Below, piece after piece: positions 12,564 to 24,594 of a DNA stretch of 64,000 bases (position 1 is the first letter of the stretch; every line of letters starts with the position of its first letter). The position numbers and the translations under genes are program-made. The notes beneath the pieces were generated by a model, which saw only the letters and a program-made list of their open reading frames with translations, had not been told where the DNA came from and made no database searches. Location of the stretch: contig JADCRB010000064.1 of the NCBI GenBank assembly GCA_021464245.1, forward strand, positions 3,589,455 to 3,653,454, read 5' to 3'. The stretch comes from Carallia brachiata (lineage: Eukaryota; Streptophyta; Magnoliopsida; Malpighiales; Rhizophoraceae).

Positions 12564-14585
12564 CGACCGGCTAAGACAGAGAGACACAGAGGGGTAACGG
12601 AGGTTTAGGGTTTAAGGGGTTTTAGAACGAGGAAGAAGAAGTAACCACGGTGCATTGAGGAATTATGGAGGGTTTTAGGGCGGCGATTGGGTGCGGTGAG
12701 GTGTATGTTATCTGAATCAGTTATAAGCAACGCGACGACGTTTCCACAAGTAGGTTTTATTTATTTATTTACTTTTTTTGCGCATAAATAATTAGTTCAT
12801 TTCTGTGATTAATAATTAGTATTATTTTAAATCTTAATTTTAAATTTTTTTATTACTTAAAATTATTTTATTATTATTTTTATATTCTCTTTTTTTTTTC
12901 AAAAAAAAGTAAATCATATTTGGGGTAAAATAATTTTTCAAGAGTTAAGAGGGATTGGGCCTTATCTGTCCCAATTACATGTGGATTGCACTAGTGCGTA
13001 ATTCTTTATTCTTGACCCACCTGTTGTATCAATCGAACGACGAGGATTTACTGTCACAAGGTATAACATGAAAAAATCCTCTTCACACAGGGAGAGGGCC
13101 TTGGGGCCAATTCCCACAAAAATAGTCGGATGAATTCTGGCCACGAAATAACCTTTTTTTTTTTTTTTCTACCCACCAAATCTTAACTATGATTAAAAGA
13201 AAATGGGGATCCACTGTGTTGTGAGAAATATAATGTAGGAGGCGAGAAAAGTCGATGTTTAAGACGGAAAAGTTAATTTCTTAGAACATCAAATGAAATG
13301 TAAAAATGTATTTATTTTTTTTTATTTTTTAAATTTAATTATTTAATAATTTATATTATTTTATTAATTGTTACTAATTCGTTGTTATCTCAATTTTTTA
13401 TTTTTTAATAAAAGGGGTTTGAATTTTTGAGAGTTCTGTCGTAAGAGATGAGAAGAGAAATAGAAGAAATCCGAGTATTATGCAAGAAAGCTGAGGGAAG
13501 ACAAATGTAGCGTGACAGGTCTACAATTACTAATTTCCTTAATTCTCCAACGTTCAAGTCACCGCACTATGATGCTAGTGAACTCCAACGCAAAGTACAC
13601 CAATACTGTAAAGTACTCTACCACTTTGAAGGTTGTCTTTCATGCATCTCTTTTAACTTTAGTCGTCTCTCTTGGCTCGTCAATGCAAATGGTGTTAACG
13701 AGCAGGCTATAGTTAATAAGTCCGAAATCAAAAACTATAAAAGCATATTACAGTATTAATTTTAAACTAATTTCTCTTAAGTCGATCATGCTATTAATAA
13801 GTTTGAAATTCATAATTGTAATTTATAGAAGATTAGAGAGTCAAAGAATAACAAAGCCTCCAAACAAGGAGATTCATACCCAAATTAGACATAGAAAAAA
13901 CACGTCAGAACACCAATCAGACTACTACAGTAAGTAGTGGGGGCATATGCTTTTCTTGGATTTCTCTACATTTCACTTACTTATTAGGTCAAATATGGAA
14001 CCTGTTTGATTTAAGTTTATTTGATAATTGATATTAATAAGGAAAAAGTGAGATGCACGGGATCAAATAACTGAATCAAAAAGTCTTGATATGCCCTTAT
14101 AGCATTATTGGCTCTCATCGGCTTTTTTCGATGCCTGTCCTCTTTAGTAGTGAAGTGCCACAGTGGAGCTGTGCGGATGGGTGTGTGCCCTACGACTTGT
14201 GGGTCATTTCTGTTAGGCCTATGGGCTTGAGTCGTATTGCAAGCCTTGTTGTGTTCAGTGAGTTTTTTTCCTTGGACCTTTGATCTGTGTAGAGTTGTTG
14301 AGCTTACGTATGTATATACTGATTTTTGGGCCTGCTCGTGTACTGCTAGTTTTTCATGAAATACATTATCTTTGTTGTTTGTTAAAAAATAATAATAATA
14401 AAATAAAACGCATCCTCCTGCCCTATGGCCTCAGCTAACTTGTCGATGAAAAAAAAAAAAAAAACCCACCATTTCTTTCCGAAAAGGAAATCGAAACAAA
14501 AACGGCAGCAGCGAAACATAGTAAGAAGGCTGAGCCTTGCTGGCTGCTAAAACGCCTTACTCTATCACGTCACTAAAAGCGCCCG
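12564..14585. promoter_or_regulatory. Divergent intergenic region (PNPase and ICDH upstream DNA)
   Basis: About 2 kb between the starts of the minus-strand PNPase gene and the plus-strand ICDH gene, so it must hold both promoters. The sequence is AT-rich (12750-12910 and 13300-13420) with poly-T/poly-A runs. No TATA box could be tied convincingly to either start. A G/T-rich stretch at about 14200-14410 ending in a (TAA)n-like tail resembles the 3' end of a non-LTR retroelement, but this is weak. Confidence 0.45.
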
Positions 14586-17500
14586 ATGCCAAGAATTGCC
14601 TCTAGAATCCGACTCGGTGCCGCCATGTTGTCGTCTTCCAAATCGGTTGTACCTCTCCAAAACCCTAGCTTCCTTCCCTCCTCTAATCGTAGCCTTCACT
14701 TAGGCGGCGGTCCCGGCGGTGGACTTATGAGTAGCGTTTCTCTCCCCACTCGGCTCTCCCGCGCCGTCTCACTTCGATGTTTCACTTCTTCTGGTGGATT
14801 TGATCGGATTAAAGTTCAAAATCCCATAGTTGAAATGGACGGTAAAGAACCTCAGTAAAATCTTTGCGCTCATCGCCGTAAATGTTTGGTTTGGTTAATG
14901 AGGGGATAGAAGTAAATGAGAAAGAAAATGGTTTTGCAGATTGTCATTTATGTTGCTATGCGTTGTTGCTTTGTGATAGGAGAATTTTTTAGCTCAAATT
15001 AATGTTTGTTATTCTTTGAGTGAATTTGTGGAGGTCAGGTTGCTTCTTTTATGATCACGAATTTGATTTTAATGCTTTGTTTATTGTTTTCCATGACTAG
15101 GCGATGAAATGGCGAGGGTTATGTGGAAAATGATAAAAGACAAGGTATGCGTGTTTCTCTAATCCACGCTCTCTGTCTCGGTTTCAGATTTTGTCTGCAG
15201 TATAATTTAATTCAGTTTGAATTTCGGCACGGGAAGTGAAGTGTGAGTTATTTGGCGATACTCTGTCCATTAGTTGTATTAAGCCGCATGTTGATGTTGA
15301 TATTGATGTTGGCAGCTCATACTTCCTTACTTGGACTTGGATATTAAATATTTTGATTTGGGGATACTGAATCGTGATGCTACTGAGGATAAGGTCACGG
15401 TAGAAAGTGCCCTAGCCACTCTTAAGTAAGTTTTCCGAACCAGATAATTTTTTTTATCTATGTGATTGCTTCTGCTATTTAATTGCTACAAATGGTAAGG
15501 AGTAATGACCTTTGAAATGGTGTAGTTGAGAAGTTACTAGGAGCTTGCTTATTGCTAAAGCTGTACAGAGAGCAGGGGAGATAAATCAGGGGTATATTGT
15601 TACTCATCGTTTGTTACTAAGAAGTTTTGTAGCTAATTCTGTGGAGAGTTTCTCTAGTTTCAGATTTTGTATGAACAACCCATACATTATTATCTCACAT
15701 CCGTAGGTTTTACATTCTGTATATTTTTTTTACAAATAAAAAAGTCTTCATATTGGGGAGAAGGGGAAAGCGAAAGGAGAAAAACAACAAACCAGTTTCC
15801 TTAGTTCTGGAGCTTATAGTCTCAAGCAAAATTTTGAACTTGATTAGCTTGTGATCCTTATCATTTCTTCCTTTATGTGCTGCAGGTATAACGTTGCGGT
15901 TAAATGTGCTACAATTACTCCTGGTCAGTTATTTTTCTTCTTTTCTGGCCATTCCCAAAAGGGTGACCTCTGGCTGGCATGTTGACTGTGCTGACTGCTC
16001 TGTTTTGTGTAACCCAAAGTGCAATGGATGTTGATTTCAAATGAGATGTTGCTACTTCAAAATAACTTTGTTTACTGCAGAATATGCAACAGCTATAAGA
16101 ACTTGATTCTATGTTGTCTACAGATGAGAGCAGGGTTAAAGAATTCGGCCTAAAGGCTATGTGGAGGAGTCCTAACGGCACGATAAGGAACATCTTGAAT
16201 GGTTGGTCTATGCAGTTCCTATATTTTTGGGGAAAGCTTCTCTGTAAGAGGAGCATTTTGATTTGCATCCCATAACATATCAGGAAAGAGGAAAAACCTG
16301 TATGAAATGCAAATGCCTGACTTCTAATAAGATTGTCACTGCTTTTGCAGGCACTGTTTTTCGTGAACCTATAATCTGTCGGAATATTCCTAGAATTGTT
16401 CCTGGTAATATTTTGTTTATGATGTGAGCCATTCTTTCTTTTTTGAGTATTGTGAAGCACAAGGTACTCAGAAACAAGTATGCAGGTTGGAAGAAACCTA
16501 TTTGCATTGGTAGGCATGCTTTTGGTGATCAATATCGTGCCACAGATGCAGTCATCAATGGGCCAGGAAAGCTTAAAATGATTTTTGGTGAGCAGATTAT
16601 AATGTCTCCTTTCCTATAAGCTGAAAAACTTTTCCTTCTGGGCTCACTTTTGTGCTTGTGTTCTCGTCTTCCAATTTTTCAGTCCCAGAAAGTGGCGATA
16701 CCCCAGTGGAGCTCGATGTGTATGATTTTAAAGGCCAGGTGTTGCACTCACTATGTACAATGTTGATGAGGTATGCCTGTCTAAACATTTCCGTTCCCAT
16801 GTGTGCTCCAAGGTGTGTGATTATTTGCCTCAACTGAAGGTTATTTGGTCAGTCCATCAGGGCTTTTGCAGAGGCATCATTTGCATTGGCATTTGCAAAG
16901 AAGTGGCCTCTGTACTTGAGCACTAAAAACACAATTTTGAAGAAGTATGATGGCAGGTAGTTTCTTATCCTTCAAATGAACTTCTTGTGAGAATGCCTGC
17001 AGAATATTTCCTTTAGGTTTTGTTTTTCAATTTGAAAAACATGCTCAAATTTGATGAACTTATGGTATTTCCATAGGTTTAAAGAAATATTCCAAGAGAT
17101 ATATGAAGAGAAGTGGAAGCAGAAGTTTGAGGACCATTCCATATGGTATGCTCCTGTCAGTGGTGCCGTATCGCTTCCATGCCTCTGTGCTATTGTATTA
17201 AGAGTTTGTTGATGGAAAATCTTTCTGTTGTACAGGTACGAGCATCGGCTAATTGATGACATGGTTGCTTATGCAATAAAAAGTGAAGGTGGATATGTTT
17301 GGGCATGCAAAAACTATGATGGAGATGTTCAAAGTGATTTACTTGCTCAAGGTGCTGCAATTGCTTTTTGAGGCTATTTGATTCACATAAATTTCAGCAT
17401 TTTATCTAGAAGCTACCAGTGTATACTTCCTTTTGATCCTGTTATTCCCAATGTGTTTGATCCTATGAACTGGTAGGAACAGGGGTTTACCACTCTTTCA

Positions 17501-18780
17501 ATTCTTTATTCCCTTTCATCTGTTTTTCTCTTCCTTTTCTCTACTTCTGGAATACTTTCAGATTCATTCATTTGGACTTGAGATTCTTCAGTTCTAGACG
17601 TGGATAACCCTCGAGATCACTATTTATCTCTCAAATTGTATACACACGGTTTCCACTGTGAATCACTTGTTTGACAATTGTGTAGATTATAAAAAGTTAA
17701 ATTGGAGCCTTACCATTTTAGGTGGCATTGGTGTTACTACTGTTTGTTGGGACGCAATTAATGAAGGTTTAACCTGCACTTGTAATTCAATATACCTGTC
17801 TAATAGTTGACTTGTTTTGGGCAGGATTTGGCTCATTGGGCCTCATGACCTCTGTACTGGTTTGTACCAAGTTACTATCTATTATCATTAGTTCCGATAT
17901 GATTGGTTTTTATTTAAGTACATATTGTAAAATGTGCAGTTAGCATCTGATGGAAAAACGCTGGAGGCTGAGGCAGCGCATGGAACTGTAACTCGGCATT
18001 TTCGGTTATATCAGAAGGGCCAAGAAACGAGCACGAATAGTATTGCTTCAATATTTGCATGGACCCGAGGACTAGAGCATAGGTATTGCTTGCTGCTTTA
18101 AAATTGAATTCACATTTGGAAGTTATTTGTGGGTATATAGTATCGTTGCATTCCTCATAAATTTTTTTGGATTTATTTGCTTATAAAACAATTGAGGCAT
18201 TAATGTCTTTTTTGGCCATCTTGAAAGTACTATATCAGTGAAGATGAGTCATTATCATGCGAAGATAGTAAATTAGTGATTATCTTGATAAAATATCTAC
18301 TTTCCATCTGAATCGATCTATGATTTTGTTTTCTTTTTCCGGTTTAACTAATATTACCATTTTCCCCACAGGGCCAAACTGGATAAGAATGAAAGGTTGC
18401 TTGATTTTGTTCACAAGGTGGAGGTTTCGTGTGTAGGGACAGTGGAAGAAGGAAAAATGACCAAGGATCTTGCCATTTTGATTCATGGGCCCAAGTGAGT
18501 AGCGATTCTTTAAGTGTGCTATGCTGCAACCTCCATTCGTTTAATAATTGCTGACGTTGCTCTCTTCTTCTTTAATCTTCGTGCGACCGTGTGTGTGTGT
18601 GTGTGTGTGTGAGTTAAGTTGTGATCGCTGAATCTATGTTTAGTACCCTTTGTGGAAGTTGCCGAACATGCTGCCGATGAATGCAGGGTTTCAAGAGAGT
18701 TTTATTTAAATACGGAAGAATTTATTGATGCTGTTGCCCGGAATATCGATTCAAAGATTAGGGAACGGGCAGCTGTTTAA
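14586..18780 (+). CDS. NADP-dependent isocitrate dehydrogenase, plastid/mitochondrial precursor
   Basis: Oxidative decarboxylation of isocitrate to 2-oxoglutarate with NADP+, supplying NADPH and 2-oxoglutarate in organelles. Exons: 14586-14841, 15101-15144, 15316-15425, 15886-15923, 16124-16201, 16351-16404, 16486-16587, 16683-16770, 16853-16956, 17077-17145, 17236-17351, 17825-17859, 17940-18082, 18372-18494, 18687-18780. Residues 1 to about 75 form a Ser/Arg/Pro-rich transit peptide, then [16 protein letters not shown] starts the enzyme. Family motifs include [49 protein letters not shown] (metal/substrate) and [17 protein letters not shown]. The corrected length is 484 aa, close to the roughly 485 aa I recall for Arabidopsis At5g14590. 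Exon 8 lacks one C near 16735 (expected [14 protein letters not shown]), breaking the frame; all other exon phases agree. The intron after exon 14 carries a (GT)n microsatellite. Confidence 0.96.
18588..18612. repeat. (GT)n microsatellite
   Basis: About twelve GT units in the last intron of the ICDH gene. A length-variable dinucleotide repeat is likely; no function is implied. Confidence 0.9.
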
Positions 18781-20259
18781 GCAGATTCTTGGTTCGTCAA
18801 AGAGGTGCTCATACTCGTATAAATCCCGGAGATGCAATTATTTGTTGCAGAATGCCGTGCACCGTGTTGTCGAACTTCGTCGCCACCAATAACGAATGGA
18901 AATTGTCTAGTTGATACGTCTTGCGTTGTGGTCTTTCTTCTTGGGGCTTCGCAACCTTGACGATAAGGAAGGCCTCTTTCTTCGGGAGCATTTTTTATTT
19001 TCCTTTTGTATCTTGCTTTTATACAGTAAAAATAAAATGTTAAATGCACTAAACATTGGGTAGTCAACCCCAGAGCCGCTTTACCAAGATCCGTGAACCA
19101 AAACAAAAAAGTTTGGTAGTTATGTGCTGGTAGTGGTACACATATTTAATATAATTTTTTTTTAATATATATATTGTGAGAGAATTAATTATTTTTGTAA
19201 TAAAATTAATAAAATATAATAAAAAATTAATACATTTTTTTTTGTTGTTAAAATAATAAGTATAATTATAAAAATATTTAAATTTATCACAAAAAATATA
19301 TTATATATATATATTATCAGTATACTAGTGCATGTGTACGAAATTAAATCTATACCAAAAAAATAAATAAGAGGTCCTTATGGGTCCGGCTAGGCAGACG
19401 AAGTCTTGAATCTCGATGTTAATTGGTGCGGCTCGTCTCTGATTCCTTCGCTGGACCTTATTAAAGGGAATGACCTCACGGATGATTCCATTAGGTGTCG
19501 TATCTGATACTGCAGCTAACGCGGAGTTGTTGCCAGTTTATATTTTTAATTACTGCCCACAAAGTGATTAGACTCCATTCCCATTGGTGGCATTGGCCTC
19601 TCCTTTTTGTCCGTTGTGCATGGCCAATTCTGGAATGACCTCAAACAAACAATAAGTCAATTTGAAGGAAAAAATAAAATTACAAATAAAGAACATTTTT
19701 GTTAAAATAAACACCAGGTAGGTACAAAAAGCTATTTGTGCCTCAATTGAAAAATAAATCCCTCTTGGTTTTTTTAAATATGATTTAATGTGTCCCTTTC
19801 TACGTAATTATTCTAATATATGTCATTTATGTTTATCTTTTCCAAAAAAAATCTAATCAAGTGCCCAAAATGAAATGCACTGCAAAAAAGATAAATAAAT
19901 AACTCCTTAATATTTAGATAATTTTTTACACTATATAATAAGTTGAGTTTATTTAAAATAAAAAAATAAAAAATAAATTTTTATTATATAAAATTATGAA
20001 TAAATTATATTAAAAAATATAAATAAAAATAACTAACACTCAATATTCAATTTGGATGAAAAATGTTTTCCTTCCTTGTTTGACTAAACCAAATTGACCA
20101 TTAAAACGTTTGAACTTGTATATGGCCCCACAGGATCCCATTGCGGTAGTGCATTTAAACATTAAACACGGCCCCGTGCATTCTATTTGGTGGGTCCCAG
20201 ACATTTTTCCGGTGTCCTTGGAAACGCGGAAAAATAATTAATTAATTTCCCTCTCTGTC
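18781..20259. other. Intergenic region, ICDH 3' flank to glutaredoxin promoter
   Basis: The first 250 bp are probably ICDH 3' untranslated sequence. From 19140 to 19330 it is extremely AT-rich with TA repeats, bounded by GTACACAT (19136-19143) and its inverse (19332-19339). From 19600 to 20050 it is again A-rich. No coding segment is supported. Confidence 0.5.
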
Positions 20260-20267
20260 TATAAATA
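20260..20267 (+). promoter_or_regulatory. TATA box of the glutaredoxin gene
   Basis: TATAAATA stands 91 bp upstream of the glutaredoxin ATG. It is followed by a purine-rich GA-repeat leader (about 20312-20346), a layout common in highly expressed plant genes. Confidence 0.65.
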
Positions 20268-20350
20268 CTAACGCACCCAGTTGGAAAGGGCACAAAGAGA
20301 ACACGTTTCCACCAGAGAGAGAAAGCGAGAAAGAGAGAGAGAGAACCGCG

Positions 20351-21881
20351 ATGGACAAAGCGAAGGAGCTCATTTCCTCAAACGCCGTCATAGTTTTCAC
20401 GTCCGCTTTCTGTTCCCACTCTTCATCCCTAAAAATCTCTCTATTTGCGTTCCTCCTTTTTTTTTTTGTGGTGTTTGTTAAATTGGAATTTGACGTTGAT
20501 TTTTCTTTTCTTTTTTTTTTTTCTTGTTTAATTCTGAAAAACAATTGCAGGAAGCCGTACTGTGGGTTCTGCAGGAGAGTGAAGCAGCTATTGAAGGAAT
20601 TGGGAGCCGAGTTCAAAACTTACGATTTGGAATGGGAGCGTGAGTGTTTAATTTAACCCTTTCTTTCTTTCTTTCTTCTTTCTTTCTAAAATTTCTTCCC
20701 CTTTTTTGTAGTTTCTTGCCCTTTTTGCGTGTTTTATTTGTTTGTTGTCTACAATTCTATTTTGATTCCCGAGAAAAAAAATGATGAACAAATTTGGGTC
20801 TAGGGTTTATCCCGTCACACCCAACAAAGCCAAAAAGAAAGGCGGAATTCGTTTGGAATTTAATGTACCGTTTATATCTCAAGATTCTTCCATGGTGTTT
20901 CGTATGACCTCTTCATACTTTTTTTTTTATTTTTTTTTCATGTGTTTGAAGAAGTGCTTGTTTGTTTGGATTTTAGGATTTGGGATAACGGTTCATTGTC
21001 ACCTCACATCTGAGTTGTGGTTCTAATATGGCTATGTAGCTCAAGGTGTTTGCCATGTTTTTGCAAATTCAGTTTTTTTTTTCTGTAAAATGCTTTGAGA
21101 AGGGAAGAAAGTATAATGGCACAATGGCACGTTTTGTTGCTTTGTTTGATGTGCGGAGAAGAGTAAGAGGGATTAATCTGCCTCGAGTTCTAAGGCTGTG
21201 AAAGCACAATTGGATAACCCAAGTGAGCCTTTTGTTTCATCCCAGTAAACTAAAATAACATTGGTGGAATTGAACCAGTTTTTGGAACGTCTCTGAGTTG
21301 TGTTCCATTAATGCATGGTTAGATGATAACCTATCGATGTGTTGAACGCGTGTTATCTCAATCTTATTGCTGAATGCACCACTTGGGTGTATTTGCCAAT
21401 TCTACTGGTATTATATGGAAATGGCTTCTTCTCTAAAGTGATTGGATACCATATGTTGATAATATACAAACCTATCTTTTGTTTTCTGTGAGACTTGTAC
21501 GCATTGGCTTTTTGATTGTTTTGATTGTTTAAGAGCATTAAAGGATCGGTTGCTGATTATAGATGTTTTTCTGTTGTGAAGCTGATGGAAGACAGATGCA
21601 AAAAGCATTGGCAGAGATGACTGGACGGAGAACAGTGCCAAATGTCTTCGTTGGTGGGAAAAATGTCGGTGGCTCCGATGGTAAGGCTTCAATTTTCCAT
21701 ACCTTAAGTTATCCCAAATCCCAATGTTGATTGTGTTTGATGGTTTCCGAACTTTGTTCATTGTGCTTGTTATTGAGTCTGTATTTGTCCTGCAGAAACA
21801 ACTAGCTTGCACAGAGCGGGGAAGCTAGTCCCTCTGCTAACCGAAGCTGGAGCACTTCCTGAAGTAGCTGTTGAAGCTTAA
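20351..21881 (+). CDS. Class I glutaredoxin (GrxC1/C2 group) with CGFC active site
   Basis: Small cytosolic thiol-disulfide oxidoreductase using glutathione. Exons 20351-20400, 20551-20639, 21582-21680 and 21796-21881 give 107 aa with no frame problem. The start [16 protein letters not shown] matches the family N-terminus. The active site reads [14 protein letters not shown], so CGFC replaces the usual CPYC. The GSH-binding TVPNVFVGG is intact, but the next motif is GGSD instead of GGCD, so the third cysteine is absent. The end [13 protein letters not shown] is typical. No transit peptide is present. In Arabidopsis, GRXC1 has CGYC and is described as able to bind a [2Fe-2S] cluster; GRXC2 has CPYC. 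A TATA box lies 91 bp upstream. The donor of intron 1 (GTCCGC) is unusual but is the only one that keeps the frame. Confidence 0.92.
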
Positions 21882-22282
21882 AGATTCCTGATGTCTGCTT
21901 GGTTTATCTATCAATTTCTGATTCTTTGCTACTATGTTGGTTGCATCCAGTCTGCTTACTGAAATTGTCAATAATACATGATATCTTTCTGGGCTTAATG
22001 CTAGACCCAGATGTCTTTTTCTAATACACATCTGAATTTGCTGTAGAATCCAAGCTATATCTGCTATTCTTATTCGACGTAGCAGGTAAAATCTATCTGA
22101 AGTGTTAGTATGTTATGGCAATTCAGTTTGTTTCACTGCCTTTTGCGCCTCGGAATAATGGTTCTGTGATTGGTCGAGTCCCCAGAATGGGGGCAGTTGC
22201 TATGGTTGACGCCCCTAGACCCATTTGAGGAATGGGCCCTTCAAATTAGTTTAACCAATTAGTCAGTAGTGGAAGTGGTAGG

Positions 22283-22300
22283 AGCACGCTCGAGCGTGCT
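22283..22300. repeat. 18-bp perfect palindrome
   Basis: AGCACGCTCGAGCGTGCT reads identically on both strands, centred on an XhoI-like CTCGAG, in otherwise non-coding DNA 400 bp after the glutaredoxin stop. Confidence 0.9.
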
Positions 22301-22741
22301 TAAGTGGCAACAAGCCCCCTGAAACTCCGCCCCTTGTCACTGTTGTCTCCCCCAATTTTGCATGACCATTCTTACTACAGGTAAAAAAAAAAAAAAATGT
22401 TGTAAGCGGTAGACCAATTAAATCAAAATTTAAAATCAAACTCGAATGGAAATAATTTGATGAGTTGATAAACTTAAAAATTTCAAATGCAAGGAAGAGA
22501 GCATGAAAATTACAAGCTAGCACTGAAAAGACACGGTTTCATTAGCTTTTATTATTGGTGGTGCTTGGACCATGCCAAGAGAAAAGGCCCCCATCATCAA
22601 ATCTTGCCCCGATTTCAAATCCCTTGTTTTTCCTTTCAAACTGTATCGTTATCATATTGATCACTCTGTTTCTCAGCATACTTTCGCACCCCACTTCCCT
22701 CATTGTCTTCCCTGTCATGAACAATATGGTTACATGTAGAA

Positions 22742-23314
22742 GTGTCAAAATCTGATCCGACCTGATAGGTTGACTGGAACCCGTCCGAAAAAATACGACC
22801 CGAACCCGACTTGAAGGATGACCTAACCCGAAATGACCCGAAAATCTTTGGGTCAAACTCAACCTAACCCTAACCCGACCCGTTTGACCGAATTTTTTTT
22901 TCTTAAGGGAACAAAAAAATAAAATGAAAAAATTTAGCATATTTTATATTATAAAAAGTATAGATTATACTATTTTCAATATAAATCTTAATTATAAATT
23001 TTTTTAGAGTATTTTGAGATTTTTTATACAATTTTAAATTTCATTTTAATTTTTTAAAATATTTTAAAAGAAATTTCTTCAATTATTTTTCAATCATATG
23101 ATTTTCTTTGATTTTTAAAATTTTTAATAAAAATGTCACGTCATCATTTTTGATGACGTGGCTAACCCGTGGATTGATCCGAACTCAACTCGAACTCCAA
23201 GTCACCCAACCCAAAATGACTCGAAGATAACTTGACATATAAGTAATCCGACCCGAAGTGACCCGAACCCGAAGTGACACAATCCAAACCCGACCCGATG
23301 ACCCGTTTTGACAC
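22742..23314. mobile_element. Non-autonomous TIR element (MITE-like), CCCGA-rich
   Basis: A segment of about 573 bp starts GTGTCAAAATCTGATCCGAC and ends in GACCCGTTTTGACAC, so the ends are inverted copies (GTGTCAAAA/TTTTGACAC). Both subterminal regions are packed with degenerate GACCCGAACCCGA words in the same reading direction, while the centre is AT-rich. Near the middle is a perfect 10-bp hairpin, CACGTCATCA-TTTT-TGATGACGTG (23137-23160). There is no coding capacity. Repeats with GACCCG-rich ends and TTTTGACAC termini are common in eudicot genomes. A clean target-site duplication was not found, so superfamily assignment (possibly hAT) is uncertain. Confidence 0.65.
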
Positions 23315-24538
23315 CTATAGCTACATGACTATTCCTATTACTTCCTGCGAAGATCCATTGATACTTTTCGGCCTAGATATTTTTCCGGCTTTTTTCAAAC
23401 TAACACGACCAACATCGTTATTGTGGATTATTTACAAAATTCTATGCGGATTTTTTGTCGTCGTAGTGGTGGTGTTGCTTAACACTATACTCACCTGCTA
23501 ATAAAAAATCGAAAAATTATGTGATGAGTAGGGGAGTTACTTGCAAGTTCTTGCTAGGCTTGGCATAATTTCAGATTTCTTTAGTCTCAACTCAACTACT
23601 TGGATGTTCGCATCGAAAAAAAAAAAAAAAACTACCAAGATTTCGCCACAGAAATATAGGTTCTTAACCTGTCCCCTAAAAAAGTCCCTTATTTTTCCCT
23701 TGTTGTCATGTTCAGTTCTTTTTTTTTTTTTTGGTCATGTTCAGTTTCTTTCCTGAATGTGGGTCTTGTCGTTGAGGTTAACCCATTAAAAAGGACCAAA
23801 TTGTGTGTAGGAGAATTAAGGCTTGCAACGTCTAAAGAAGTAGTTGGGCCTCCGAATGTTTGGGAATCCCGGGTCCGTGTCCAAACCGCATTGGGATTGG
23901 CCCATATATTCAAAGCAAATAGCAAGGTGGAAAATAAATATGAGCAGCGTAGAAGTCAAGGTAATCCCTACAATTATGTGTGGCCCCCCCGATTGTGAAT
24001 GAAAAACATTGGGTTGGAAAACGGCACACTGTATGCCACATTTTTCTTTTGTTTTTTTGGCCAGAGCAACCTCTCTGCGTATGTGTGGACTATAAACTCA
24101 AGCCATCCATGTTTGCAACTCCTGTCAACCACCATCTCTCAACAAACATCCAAATTACAAAATGCCTAATGTTGATAATTTCACTCCCACATTTATCCTC
24201 TGGATTTTGGCTTTCAGTGCCCAGCAACAGCAAGCACATAACGATTAAACCGCTTTTGACAGCAACGGAATAGAACCAATACTCTTAACATTTCAGTAAG
24301 GACATCAAATTTATTCTTTCCATTCCCGCTTGCAATTTTCATGTGTTATCTCATGCATGTGTACCACGACTTTGTTCTTGATACAAGTTCAAGTAACTTA
24401 GCATCATCATCAGGCAATAAAATAGTAGTTATTAGAAGGATAGGGTTCAGTACAACAGTAATTTTTACTTCACTGTTGCTTTGTCACAAAAGTACGACTC
24501 TTCCTCAATCTCTTATAATATGAGAGTGTGGTGTAGTA

Positions 24539-24576
<38 letters not shown>

Positions 24577-24594
24577 TTTTTTTTTTGGGGGGGG
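24539..24594. repeat. (TA)n microsatellite with T-run and G8
   Basis: Nearly pure AT dinucleotides, followed by a run of T and then eight G, about 250 bp upstream of the PPT start codon. Such stretches are prone to length error in assemblies. Confidence 0.85.

Noticed and set aside
12564..12587. Upstream in-frame GTG as start of PNPase
   Set aside because: Same reason; the first ATG in frame is at 12563.
19136..19339. MITE bounded by GTACACAT inverted repeats
   Set aside because: Only 8 bp of inverted match in AT-rich DNA and no target-site duplication.
22542..22940. Minus-strand open frame of about 130 codons
   Set aside because: It lies within the CCCGA-rich TIR element and its flank and reflects repeat composition.
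24061..24273. Open frame of about 97 codons spanning 23980-24273
   Set aside because: No recognisable domain, poly-T inside, and no splice or promoter context.
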